From: CAJBIL01 sp044359525
GTDB taxonomy: Bacteria; Pseudomonadota; Gammaproteobacteria; Burkholderiales; Rhodocyclaceae
Length of the DNA: 22,602 nt
Direction of reading: 5' to 3'
NCBI GenBank assembly: GCA_044359525.1
Contig: JBIKLY010000061.1
Coordinates: 1 to 22,602, forward strand
A program made the translations under genes and the position numbers. The notes under the pieces were generated by a model that was not told the DNA's origin, did no database searches, and saw only the letters and a list, made by a program, of their open reading frames with translations. Positions 15,739-22,602 of the stretch are shown here, piece by piece (the first letter of the stretch is position 1; every line of letters starts with the position of its first letter).

Positions 15739-15748
15739 CTGCACCTCC

Positions 15749-17284
15749 CTATTTCAATTGGTACGCCGGATCAAGCGCCAGCGCGCGAACCAGCGCCACC
15801 CCCTGAATATCCGTTGCCGGCAGGACACTGGGCGGCAGCGGCAACAGCGCCGCAAGCACCGAGGCACGATCCGGGAATTGCGCCAGCCAGTGCTGCGCAT
15901 CGAAGCGGATGTCCATCAGCGCCTGCACCATGCGCATGCGGGTGTCGCCCTCAAGCGCGACGGCGCCCTTGCCGAACTCCTCACGCAATTGCTGAACGCG
16001 GCGGCGCGATTGCATCGGCGCATCTTCATAGCGCATATCCACGCCATCGGCGCGGCGCGCTGGCTCAATGAAATCTTCACTGCGCAGCAGGCGTTCGACG
16101 AAACTCTTGCGCGCCATCAACGTGGTTGAATTGATCCATGCCTCGCCGCCCGGCCAGCCCTTGACGTTCGGTGGCGCAAACAGATCCTGCCCGAGATTGC
16201 GCAGCGTAAAGGCCAGCGGCAGCGCATCGCTGATCCGGATATCGAGCGTACGGACGCTGCCCACCACCAGATCAGCCGGCGACTTGACCAGCGTTGCGCG
16301 ATTCTCCCTGGCCCAGAAATGCGGCGACAGCAGCAAGGCACGCAGCGCCGCCTTCATTTCGTAACCCGAGTCGCGGAAATTTGCCGCAACGCGCTGAACT
16401 GCTCGCGCATCGGGCTGTGGTGAAACGAACTCGCGCCACAGCTTGCCGGCGATGAACTCGGCGGCAGCCGGCTGGCGCAGAAGAATATCGAGCACCGCAT
16501 CACCGTCGAAATCGCCCTCGACGCCGAGCACGCGCTTGATACCGGTGTCGTGCGCCGGTGCGCGCCATTTGAACTCACCGCTTTCCGGCTCGACGCTCCA
16601 GCCGGTAAAGGCACGCGCGGCTTCCTTGATGTCCTGCTCGCTGTAATGCCCCTCGCCAAGCGTGAACAGCTCCATCACCTCACGGGCGAAGTTCTCGTTC
16701 GGGCTGCCCCTGCGGTTGGTGGCGGAATCCAAGTAAACGATCATCGCCGGGTCTTTGCCAACGGCGTGCAGCAACTCGCCAAAATTGCCCAGCGCATGGC
16801 GGCGCAACAGGAGATTCTGCTGCAACAGCAAGGATGCAGATTTGACCTTCTGCTGGCTTGAGACGAAATGGTTGTGCCAGAACAGCGTCATCCGTTCGCG
16901 CAGGGCGTCGGCCGGGGTCGGCGCCGAAACCATTTCTTGCAGCCACCACGCCCGCAGGCCAAGGACTTTTTGCGCTTCTGCACGGATCAGTATCTTTTTC
17001 TCGTCTTCCGAGGCATTCCTGACGCGTAGCGGCGAAACAAACTCGACCACCAGCGGGGCGTTAAACGGCTCGGTACGCCGCGATGCGAGCAACCGATCGA
17101 CTGCCTGCTCGCGCGTCAATCGGGCAAATTCAGCGACCTCACGCGGTGGCGCACCGAAGCCGGTACGGTTGAGTAAATGACGGGCGTCATCGCTGCCCTG
17201 CATCGGCGCACGAACGGCAGCAAGTGAATTGAGGCTGAGCAGCAGCGCCCACAGGCCAATGGCCGTGGAAATCAAGCGGAACAT
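15749..17284 (-). CDS. Secreted DUF1800 family protein
   Basis: This 511-aa protein starts at ATG 17282-17284 behind GGAGGG. The open frame continues 66 codons upstream, but that part is low-complexity and overlaps the 104-aa gene in another frame. A Sec signal peptide (MFRLISTAIGLWALLLSLNS, cleavage after SLAA near 23) precedes DUF1800 hallmarks: ARHLLNRTGFG (34-44), RMTLFWHNHF (131-140), NENFAREVMELFTLG (196-210), ARAFTGWS (223-230), and GKLWREFVSPQP (280-291). DUF1800 and DUF1501 proteins are nearly always adjacent in bacteria, so they probably form a functional pair outside the cytoplasm: DUF1800 by Sec and DUF1501 by Tat. No catalytic activity is known to me. Confidence 0.93.
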   Translation of the reverse strand: MFRLISTAIGLWALLLSLNSLAAVRAPMQGSDDARHLLNRTGFGAPPREVAEFARLTREQAVDRLLASRRTEPFNAPLVVEFVSPLRVRNASEDEKKILIRAEAQKVLGLRAWWLQEMVSAPTPADALRERMTLFWHNHFVSSQQKVKSASLLLQQNLLLRRHALGNFGELLHAVGKDPAMIVYLDSATNRRGSPNENFAREVMELFTLGEGHYSEQDIKEAARAFTGWSVEPESGEFKWRAPAHDTGIKRVLGVEGDFDGDAVLDILLRQPAAAEFIAGKLWREFVSPQPDARAVQRVAANFRDSGYEMKAALRALLLSPHFWARENRATLVKSPADLVVGSVRTLDIRISDALPLAFTLRNLGQDLFAPPNVKGWPGGEAWINSTTLMARKSFVERLLRSEDFIEPARRADGVDMRYEDAPMQSRRRVQQLREEFGKGAVALEGDTRMRMVQALMDIRFDAQHWLAQFPDRASVLAALLPLPPSVLPATDIQGVALVRALALDPAYQLK

Positions 17285-17300
17285 GTGCCCTCCGGAATGA

Positions 17301-17615
17301 CTAGCGGCGTTGCGGGTAGATGTCGCGGCCGGCGTCGTGGATATCGCGTCGCAATTGGCGCCGCTCTTCGGGAGAAAGACGCTGGCGTTGCTGTTCGCCG
17401 GCATTGCGCTCCTCGCGACGCTGAAAGCGCTGCGGCTCGTCGCGCTGGAAATTCGGCGCCTGCGGCTGGCGTTGCGGCGCATTCTGCCGGTTTGCCTCGC
17501 GCTGATGAAAACGCCCGTTGCCCTGGTTGGCCTGCACCAGCGGCGCCGCCAAAGCGAGCGCCAGCGCCAGCAGTAGCGGGAGCTTCCATCTCCGGTTGAT
17601 CATCGCCATCATCAT
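17301..17615 (-). CDS. Small secreted Arg/Gln-rich protein of unknown function
   Basis: This 104-aa protein has a basic start (MMMAMINRRWK), a hydrophobic core (LPLLLALALALAAPL) and a cleavage site after VQA near residue 29. The mature part is about 75 residues, very rich in R, Q, N and E and almost free of hydrophobic residues. It ends in LSPEERRQLRRDIHDAGRDIY. I recall similar tails in short betaproteobacterial hypothetical proteins, but this is memory, not a search. The charged helix recalls RcnB/CpxP-type periplasmic proteins, without identifiable metal ligands. It lies 24 nt after the 51-aa gene and 16 nt before DUF1800, so it is surely in the same operon. The exact start among the clustered ATGs is uncertain. 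Confidence 0.8.
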   Translation of the reverse strand: MMMAMINRRWKLPLLLALALALAAPLVQANQGNGRFHQREANRQNAPQRQPQAPNFQRDEPQRFQRREERNAGEQQRQRLSPEERRQLRRDIHDAGRDIYPQRR

Positions 17616-17639
17616 TTCCAGCCTCGAACTTTGCTTGCA

Positions 17640-17795
17640 TCAGCGCCGCACATTCACCAGAATCTGGTTCGCATCACGGCCCATATCCTGCGCCACAGCA
17701 ACCATCTGCGCGGCTGACAGATCGCCTGCTTTCCATTTTCCGGATGCGACCATCACCAGTGCGCCGATTATCATGCTCAATATCAGCTTGTCCAT
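17640..17795 (-). CDS. 51-aa small protein, first gene of the DUF1800/DUF1501 operon
   Basis: An ATG (17793-17795) preceded by a strong AGGAG gives a 51-codon ORF. The first 18 residues (MDKLILSMIIGALVMVAS) are hydrophobic with a single early lysine, so they are a membrane anchor or uncleaved signal. The rest (GKWKAGDLSAAQMVAVAQDM, then a short polar tail ending VNVRR) is amphipathic. I do not recognise the family. It is shorter than common ORF cut-offs and easily missed. The ribosome binding site and the 24-nt spacing to the 104-aa gene argue that it is real and leads the operon. Confidence 0.72.
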   Translation of the reverse strand: MDKLILSMIIGALVMVASGKWKAGDLSAAQMVAVAQDMGRDANQILVNVRR

Positions 17796-17998
17796 TTTGC
17801 ACTCCTTCGACGATTCAGGGAATGTCCGTCACTTGCTTAGCGACGTTGCGGCCAGTGTGCAAGCCAGATGTAACGGATGTTTGTGCGCTTTGACGGCAAT
17901 TGTAAGAATTTGTAACCCGGGCACTGCATAGCAAAATTTGCTCACACGCGGCCAGCCGCCCCCTCCTCGGCCGCGCGCTTTCCGGTTAGGATTCGCCC
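17796..17998. promoter_or_regulatory. Divergent control region with phased TGTAA half-sites
   Basis: These 203 bases separate the export operon (minus) from the OmpR/EnvZ-type pair (plus). TGTAA occurs at 17869, 17901 and 17911. The last two form TTGTAAGAATTTGTAAC, a 10-bp direct repeat. The first is 32 and 42 bp away, about three and four helical turns. OmpR-family regulators typically bind direct repeats with such spacing. This makes it a candidate operator for the adjacent regulator, acting on itself and on the divergent operon. No promoter hexamers are convincing by eye. Confidence 0.45.
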
Positions 17999-18715
17999 AT
18001 GGCTGAAAGAAAAATTCTCGTCGTCGATGACGACCAAAGGTTGCGCGATCTGCTGCAGCGCTATCTCGGCGAACAGGGCTTTGTCGTCAAGGCGGCCGAG
18101 AATGCCGGCGCCATGGACAAATGGCTGAGCCGCGAAACCTTCGACCTGATCGTTCTCGACCTGATGCTGCCCGGCGAAGACGGCCTCTCGATCTGCCGCC
18201 GCCTGCGCACCGGCGATGTACGGCAGGCAATCATCATGCTCACCGCCAAGGGCGACGAAATTGACCGCATCGTCGGCCTTGAAATGGGTGCCGACGACTA
18301 CCTGCCCAAGCCCTTCAACCCGCGTGAGTTGGTGGCCCGCATCCAGGCCGTGCTGCGCCGGCAGGTTGCCGCCGTGCCTGGCGCACCGAGCGCCGAGGAC
18401 CAGCGGGTCAGCTTCGGCGGCGTCGAAGTCGATCTGGCGACGCGCACCCTGAAACGCGGCGAGGAATTCCTGCCGCTGACTACCGGCGAATTTGCCGTAC
18501 TCAAGGCCCTGCTCCAGCACCCGCGCCAGCCGCTGTCGCGTGACCGCCTGATGACGCTGGCGCGTGGCCGCGAGCAAGGCCCGTACGACCGCGCAATCGA
18601 TGTGCAGGTCTCCCGTCTGCGCAAGCTGATCGAACCCGACCCGGCCACGCCGCGCTATCTGCAAACCGTCTGGGGCTTCGGCTACGTATTCATTCCCGAT
18701 GGTTTGGCAAAATGA
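17999..18715 (+). CDS. ompR: OmpR-type response regulator
   Basis: This 238-aa DNA-binding regulator has a receiver domain at about 1-120: the acidic pocket DDD (10-12), the phosphorylated aspartate D54 in LIVLDLMLPGEDG, T82 in MLTAKGD, and K104 in YLPKPFNPRE. An OmpR/PhoB winged helix occupies about 140-235 (LTTGEFAVLKALLQHP, LARGREQGPYDRAIDVQVSRLRKLIE, QTVWGFGYVF). GREQGPYDRAIDVQ is close to true OmpR rather than PhoB. TAGGA lies 7 nt before the ATG. The kinase gene follows 10 nt later. The pair is divergent from the DUF1800/DUF1501 operon, so that operon is a plausible target alongside porins. The symbol is by similarity. Confidence 0.88.
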   Translation: MAERKILVVDDDQRLRDLLQRYLGEQGFVVKAAENAGAMDKWLSRETFDLIVLDLMLPGEDGLSICRRLRTGDVRQAIIMLTAKGDEIDRIVGLEMGADDYLPKPFNPRELVARIQAVLRRQVAAVPGAPSAEDQRVSFGGVEVDLATRTLKRGEEFLPLTTGEFAVLKALLQHPRQPLSRDRLMTLARGREQGPYDRAIDVQVSRLRKLIEPDPATPRYLQTVWGFGYVFIPDGLAK

Positions 18716-18725
18716 GCCTGACGCA

Positions 18726-20054
18726 ATGAAGTTGCTCCCGCGCACGCTGCTGGTGCGCACTTTTATGCTCGTCAGCCTGCTCCTTTTCGTTACCGTCGCT
18801 ACGTGGCTGAGCCTGTTTGCGCTCGCTGAACGCGAGCCACGCGCCCGGCAGCTGGCGCAACTCACGGTCAGCGTCGTCAACCTCACGCGCGCCGCGCTGG
18901 TTTCTGCCGATCCGGTCAAACGCCACGGCCTGCTGCGCGAACTGGCCGAACGTGAGGGCGTTCGTCTCTACCCGGCCGAGCCGACCGATGTTCTTACCCC
19001 CTTGCCTGAGCAGCCATTTTTCAAACTGATGGTTGATGCGGCGCAAGCCCAGCTCGGACCAACAACACGCTTTGCCATTGAGGTGAACGGACAACACGGA
19101 ATCTGGGCCAGTTTTTCACTGGAGGAAGACGGCGAAGACGACTTCTGGGTGATGCTGCCCGGCGAACGCGCCGAACGTGATTTTCCCTGGCACTGGCTGG
19201 CCTGGGGTGGTGCGTCACTGGCACTGGCGCTGCTTGTCACCTGGCTGATCGTCTCGCGCGTCACCCTGCCCCTGCGCGCACTGGCACGCTCGGCACGTGA
19301 AGTCGGTCGCGGCCGCCATCCCGAGCCATTGGCCGAACGTGGCTCGGTCGAGTTGCAGCAACTTGCCGCAGCCTTCAACCGGATGTCGGAAGATCTGCGC
19401 CGCAACGAGGCGGAGCGCGCCGAAGTACTGGCCGGTATCTCGCACGATCTGCGCACGCCGCTCGCCCGCCTGCGCCTGGAGGCGGAAATGTCGATTGCCG
19501 ATGCAGACGCACGCGACGCGGTGAGCAGCGACATCGAACAGATGGACGGAATCATCGCCCAGTTTTTAGACTATGCACGCGGCGAGGTGGGCGAATCACC
19601 CGAAGCAGCCGACGTTAACGCACTGGTGACACAAGCTGCCACCACGCAACAGCGCAACGCCGAACCGGCCAGGCTCTCACTCGGCGCGCTACCGCTGACA
19701 CGCATTCATCCAAAGGCACTGAGCCGCGCACTGGTCAACCTGATCGAAAATGCCCGCAAGTACGGCGGTGACGTGATCGAGATTGAAACACACAACGAAA
19801 ACGGTGAAATCCTGATCGACGTCCTCGACCGCGGACCAGGCATCCCGGCGGGCGAAACAGATCGTCTGAAACGCCCCTTCACCCGCCTCGAAAGCGCACG
19901 CACCAACGCCACCGGCACGGGCCTCGGGCTGGCCATCGTCGAACGGATTGCACGCTTGCATGAAGGCAAACTGGAGTTGTTGCCGCGTGACGGAGGCGGC
20001 CTGGTTGCACGCCTGCGTCTACCGGTCACTGGCGGAACAGCGCTTACTGCATGA
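18726..20054 (+). CDS. envZ: EnvZ-type sensor histidine kinase
   Basis: This is a 442-aa inner-membrane kinase when started at the ATG at 18726; an in-frame upstream start at 18699 overlaps the regulator. Transmembrane helix 1 is at about 13-33 and helix 2 at about 158-177, enclosing a periplasmic domain of about 120 residues. A HAMP linker follows, then the HisKA box GISHDLRTPLARLRLE with H240 as phosphorylation site. The ATP-binding boxes are N (NLIENARKYG), G1 (DRGPGIP) and G2 (GTGLGLAIVERIARLH). The order and motifs match EnvZ. The last 11 bases overlap the 3' end of the convergent HD-GYP gene, leaving no room for a terminator between them. Confidence 0.9.
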   Translation: MKLLPRTLLVRTFMLVSLLLFVTVATWLSLFALAEREPRARQLAQLTVSVVNLTRAALVSADPVKRHGLLRELAEREGVRLYPAEPTDVLTPLPEQPFFKLMVDAAQAQLGPTTRFAIEVNGQHGIWASFSLEEDGEDDFWVMLPGERAERDFPWHWLAWGGASLALALLVTWLIVSRVTLPLRALARSAREVGRGRHPEPLAERGSVELQQLAAAFNRMSEDLRRNEAERAEVLAGISHDLRTPLARLRLEAEMSIADADARDAVSSDIEQMDGIIAQFLDYARGEVGESPEAADVNALVTQAATTQQRNAEPARLSLGALPLTRIHPKALSRALVNLIENARKYGGDVIEIETHNENGEILIDVLDRGPGIPAGETDRLKRPFTRLESARTNATGTGLGLAIVERIARLHEGKLELLPRDGGGLVARLRLPVTGGTALTA

Positions 20055-21267
20055 ATAGCGCAATATCGATCTTCCATTTGCCCGGCGATTCGTGGCCGAC
20101 GATCTTGTCTGCACCACCGGCCCCCATCGCTTTCGACAAATCGACATTTTCCGGCGTGATGTAGTAATTCCGATTGGCATCGAAAACGACGCGTACCACC
20201 GGTGTCAGCAGATTGCTTTCGCGCTGTTCTATGACGATGCCAAGGCGACCACTCTCCAGACGAACCAGCGTGCCAACAGGATAGATACCAACGCTTTTGA
20301 CAAACACCTGGACAAGCTCCGGGTCGAAATGAAACTTGCTCCACTCGAACAGTTTGCGGATTGCCTCAGCCGGCCCCATGGGCCGGTGATAGCAACGATC
20401 CGAGGTGATTGCGTCATAGACATCGACAATCGCCGTCATCCGTCCGACTTGTGAAATTTCCATTCCCTTGAGCCGGTTCGGATAGCCGCTGCCGTCAAAG
20501 CGTTCGTGATGCAGCTCAAGCGGCTCGAAAGCGATTTGCGGAACACCGGGCATCTGGCGCAGCAGATCCGAACCAAGCACCACATGCGATTTCATGTGCA
20601 GGAACTCTTCATCCGAAAGCTTGGCGGGCTTGTTGAGCAGCGCAAGATTGACCCGCATCTTGCCGATGTCGTGCAACAAGGCGCCGAGGGCAACATCGTG
20701 CGTCGTCGCGACGTCGAGCCCGACCGCTTTGGCGAAGGTGGTCAGCATGGTGCACACGCTGACCGAATGGAGAAACGTATAGTCGTCGTAATGCTTCAGC
20801 CGGCGCATGCTCTGCATCGCGTTGCCATTGCGCATCACCGAACCGGTAATTTTTTCGACAACCGCCTTGCTCGGCCCGATCTCGATCTGCCGGCCGAGAC
20901 GAATGTCGTCCATCACGCCACGAATGACCCGTGTCGCCTCGGTAAAGGTATTTTTGGCACGCGACATCTCTTCGGCGAGCGACACCTGACGCTCGGGAAT
21001 CGTCGGCTTGCTGCTCTCGGCAATCGATTCAAGCTGGCGGTCAGTCTGCGCCGCCGCTTCCCGAAGCGTCGGCGCGTCATCAATATCGAGGCCGCGTGCC
21101 GTATTGATGAACAGTTCCTTGACGCCACTCGCCAGGACTTTCTGAACCTGTTCTTCACTGTCGATTTTCATGCTGTTCAGCACGAAGGGGTGATCCAGCC
21201 AGCCCGCATTGAAATCGCTGACATACATGCCAACCCGCAACTGCCGGACCTGGATTTTCTTGATCAT
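20044..21267 (-). CDS. HD-GYP domain cyclic-di-GMP phosphodiesterase with N-terminal DUF3391
   Basis: This 407-aa soluble protein has an N-terminal DUF3391-like domain (KIQVRQLRVGMYVSDFNAGW, residues 4-23), a linker, and an HD-GYP domain at about 130-330. The catalytic signatures are HDIGKMR (199-205), HHERFDGSGYPNRLKG (253-268) and DVYDAITSDRCYH (282-294), so an active c-di-GMP hydrolase is likely. A C-terminal domain of about 75 residues (GTLVRLESGRLGIV onwards) follows and is common in this subgroup. The start overlaps the ispF stop by one base, making it the third gene of an ispD-ispF transcript. No functional link with isoprenoid synthesis is known to me; this is probably transcriptional hitch-hiking. 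Confidence 0.93.
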   Translation of the reverse strand: MIKKIQVRQLRVGMYVSDFNAGWLDHPFVLNSMKIDSEEQVQKVLASGVKELFINTARGLDIDDAPTLREAAAQTDRQLESIAESSKPTIPERQVSLAEEMSRAKNTFTEATRVIRGVMDDIRLGRQIEIGPSKAVVEKITGSVMRNGNAMQSMRRLKHYDDYTFLHSVSVCTMLTTFAKAVGLDVATTHDVALGALLHDIGKMRVNLALLNKPAKLSDEEFLHMKSHVVLGSDLLRQMPGVPQIAFEPLELHHERFDGSGYPNRLKGMEISQVGRMTAIVDVYDAITSDRCYHRPMGPAEAIRKLFEWSKFHFDPELVQVFVKSVGIYPVGTLVRLESGRLGIVIEQRESNLLTPVVRVVFDANRNYYITPENVDLSKAMGAGGADKIVGHESPGKWKIDIALFMQ

Positions 21268-21779
21268 CAGATTCCCGATGACACGTCGGTCAGTTCACTT
21301 TCAATCAACACCACGGCTTCGGCCGACACACCCTCGCCACGCCCGACAAAACCAAGCCGTTCAGCAGTTTTTGCCTTGACGTTGACACAGCCCTCAGCCA
21401 CCTGCAAATCGGCCGCGATATTGCTCACCATCTGCGGGACATGCGGCGCCATTTTCGGCTGCTGCGCGAGAATCGTTGCATCGACATTGCCGACCCGCCA
21501 GCCGGCCTGGGCCAGCAGCGCCACCGTCGCGCGCAGCAACACGCGGCTGTCGGCGCCGCGATAGCGTTCGTCGGTATCGGGAAAATGCCGGCCGATGTCA
21601 CCGAGCGCCGCAGCGCCGAGCAGCGCATCGGTAATCGCATGCAGCAACACGTCGGCGTCGGAATGGCCGAGCAGGCCGGAACTGTGCGGAATCGCCACGC
21701 CACCGATGATCATCTGGCGCCCGGGGACCAGCGCGTGGATATCGCAGCCCTGACCGATACGCATCTTTCGTGCCGTCAT
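21267..21779 (-). CDS. ispF: 2-C-methyl-D-erythritol 2,4-cyclodiphosphate synthase
   Basis: This 170-aa enzyme makes MEcPP in the non-mevalonate isoprenoid pathway. The start chosen is ATG 21777-21779, which overlaps the ispD stop (ATGA) and has AAGGAAG 7 nt upstream. ATGs at 21785 and 21764 are alternatives. Metal ligands D13, H15 (QGCDIHAL) and H47 (DADVLLHA) match the family's D8/H10/H42 with a five-residue N-terminal extension. Further signatures are GLLGHSDADV, ALGDIGRHFPDTD and the C-terminal NVKAKTAERLGFVGRGEG. Length is normal. Confidence 0.97.
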   Translation of the reverse strand: MTARKMRIGQGCDIHALVPGRQMIIGGVAIPHSSGLLGHSDADVLLHAITDALLGAAALGDIGRHFPDTDERYRGADSRVLLRATVALLAQAGWRVGNVDATILAQQPKMAPHVPQMVSNIAADLQVAEGCVNVKAKTAERLGFVGRGEGVSAEAVVLIESELTDVSSGI

Positions 21780-22465
21780 TCGCATCTTCCTTGCAGGATC
21801 AATTCCGCCAGACGCAGGTCGGCAGGGTAAGTGACCTTGAGATTGGTCGCATCGGCACGCACCAGTTTCGGCCACAGACCAGCCGCTTCAATGGCGCCGG
21901 CTTCGTCGGTTACGCCCGGATGATCGGCCAGCGCCCGTAACAACACGCCGTAACGAAACATCTGCGGCGTCTGCGCCTGCCACAGGCCGTCGCGCGGCTC
22001 GGTCGCGGCCACACGCTGCGTGGTATCAGCGCGCTTCAGCGTATCCGCCACCGGTACAGCAAGAAGTCCGCCGACCGGGTCATCGGCCAGTTCATCGCAC
22101 AGCGCGGCGAGCATGGCCTGCGACAGGCAGGGGCGCGCCGCATCATGCACCAGCACCCAGTCGTCGTCGGCCGCCGCCGTTTCTGCCGCCGCCAGGCCAT
22201 TGGCCACGCTCTGCGCACGCGTCGCGCCGCCGCAAAATACCGTTTCCAGCTTCGGCCCGAGGCTTGTCCAGTCGTAGGTTCGCCACCATTCGTCGGCAGG
22301 CGAGAGAACGACCCAGACGCGGTCAATGCGTTCGCAGCGACACAGGGCGGTGAGCGTATGATGAATCAGCGGTTTGCCGGCCAGCGGCAGATATTGCTTC
22401 GGCATCTCGGCAGCGAAGCGCGATCCGCTTCCGGCGGCAGGAATAATTGCATAGTGGCGTGGCAT
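21776..22465 (-). CDS. ispD: 2-C-methyl-D-erythritol 4-phosphate cytidylyltransferase
   Basis: This 229-aa enzyme transfers CMP to MEP in the non-mevalonate isoprenoid pathway. The nucleotide-binding loop AIIPAAGSGSRF is at 6-17, followed by MPKQYLPLAGKPLIHHTL. VLVHDAARPCLS near 104-115 and the C-terminal VTDEAGAIEAAG and LKVTYPADLRLAE are all diagnostic. Length is normal. The ATG at 22463-22465 has no strong ribosome binding site. The gene overlaps ispF by four bases. Upstream, 46 nt before the start, begins a copy of the palindromic repeat, so the promoter must lie within or beyond it. Confidence 0.96.
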   Translation of the reverse strand: MPRHYAIIPAAGSGSRFAAEMPKQYLPLAGKPLIHHTLTALCRCERIDRVWVVLSPADEWWRTYDWTSLGPKLETVFCGGATRAQSVANGLAAAETAAADDDWVLVHDAARPCLSQAMLAALCDELADDPVGGLLAVPVADTLKRADTTQRVAATEPRDGLWQAQTPQMFRYGVLLRALADHPGVTDEAGAIEAAGLWPKLVRADATNLKVTYPADLRLAELILQGRCE

Positions 22466-22510
22466 GGCGTAATTTTAACGGAATACACCGACCCACGCAG
22501 GCGCATCAGG

Positions 22511-22602
22511 GTGATTGTATTTGGTGTCAAAACCCAACGCAGAGGCGCAGAGACGCTGAGATGACGCAGAGAAAGTCAAATTCTTGCCCATATCTTTGCT
22601 TT
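22511..22602. repeat. Palindromic repeat, copy 3 (left arm only; cut by window edge)
   Basis: This copy shares its left end with copy 1, including the tail outside the arm: ATTGTATTTGGTGTCAAAACCC against ATTGCATCTGGCTTCAAAACCC. The arm has the same plan: CGCAGAGG, CGCAGAGA and CGCTGAGA (22538-22561), spacer TGA, then CGCAGAGA (22565-22572). The right arm would lie beyond 22602, so its far boundary and any flanking duplication cannot be seen. It sits upstream of ispD, so it may separate this operon from the next. Confidence 0.8.

Noticed and set aside
17285..17482. 66-codon N-terminal extension of the DUF1800 gene.
   Set aside because: It overlaps the 104-aa gene in another frame and is Arg/Ser-rich. 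The downstream ATG has a good ribosome binding site and begins a proper signal peptide.

Overview
The window looks like chromosomal DNA from a Gram-negative betaproteobacterium, most likely Rhodocyclales (Dechloromonas/Azonexus-like). This assignment is inferred from gene content and from how the proteins read (OmpR/EnvZ-type pair, class I fumarase next to a UPF0114 protein, ispD-ispF, acs with VC_2705-type symporters, moderately high GC). No rRNA or other taxonomic marker is present. Gene density is high, most genes sit in tight or overlapping operons, and there is no phage, integrase, transposase gene, tRNA or CRISPR array.

Layout. (1) Positions 1-5124, minus strand: a regulatory and transport operon. 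It encodes a cyclic-nucleotide-binding/CBS/DUF294 nucleotidyltransferase-like protein, a DEDDh 3'-5' exonuclease, a large sodium:solute symporter, and the start of a DUF4212 small symporter subunit cut by the window edge. (2) 5487-7460, minus: acetyl-CoA synthetase (acs). Together with region 1 this suggests acetate or short organic acid uptake and activation. (3) 7732-9814, plus: a UPF0114 membrane protein and class I fumarase, closed by a very strong terminator. (4) 9883-12670, plus: a possible 24-codon ORF, glutamate racemase, a PaiB-like FMN-binding protein and an HI0933-like flavoprotein. (5) 12855-14314, plus: an AI-2E/PerM-type membrane protein overlapping a YaiI/DUF188 protein. (6) 14575-17795, minus: an export-linked operon of a 51-aa protein (too short for routine ORF calling), a 104-aa Arg/Gln-rich secreted protein, DUF1800, and a Tat-dependent DUF1501 protein. 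(7) 17999-20054, plus: a divergent OmpR-type regulator and EnvZ-type kinase. The intergenic region between 6 and 7 carries helically phased TGTAA half-sites. (8) 20044-22465, minus: ispD-ispF-HD-GYP, converging on and overlapping the kinase gene by 11 bp.

Two things stand out. First, three copies (one cut by the window edge) of a non-coding palindromic repeat lie at 5299-5453, 12675-12773 and about 22511-22602. Their arms share a precise layout: three 8-nt units (CRCRGAGR), a spacer of about 3 nt, then one more unit. The first copy is flanked by a perfect 14-bp direct repeat, which looks like a target-site duplication and implies insertion as a discrete mobile unit. Second, the DUF1800/DUF1501 export operon with two small proteins, divergent from a two-component system, is a coherent but functionally undescribed module.
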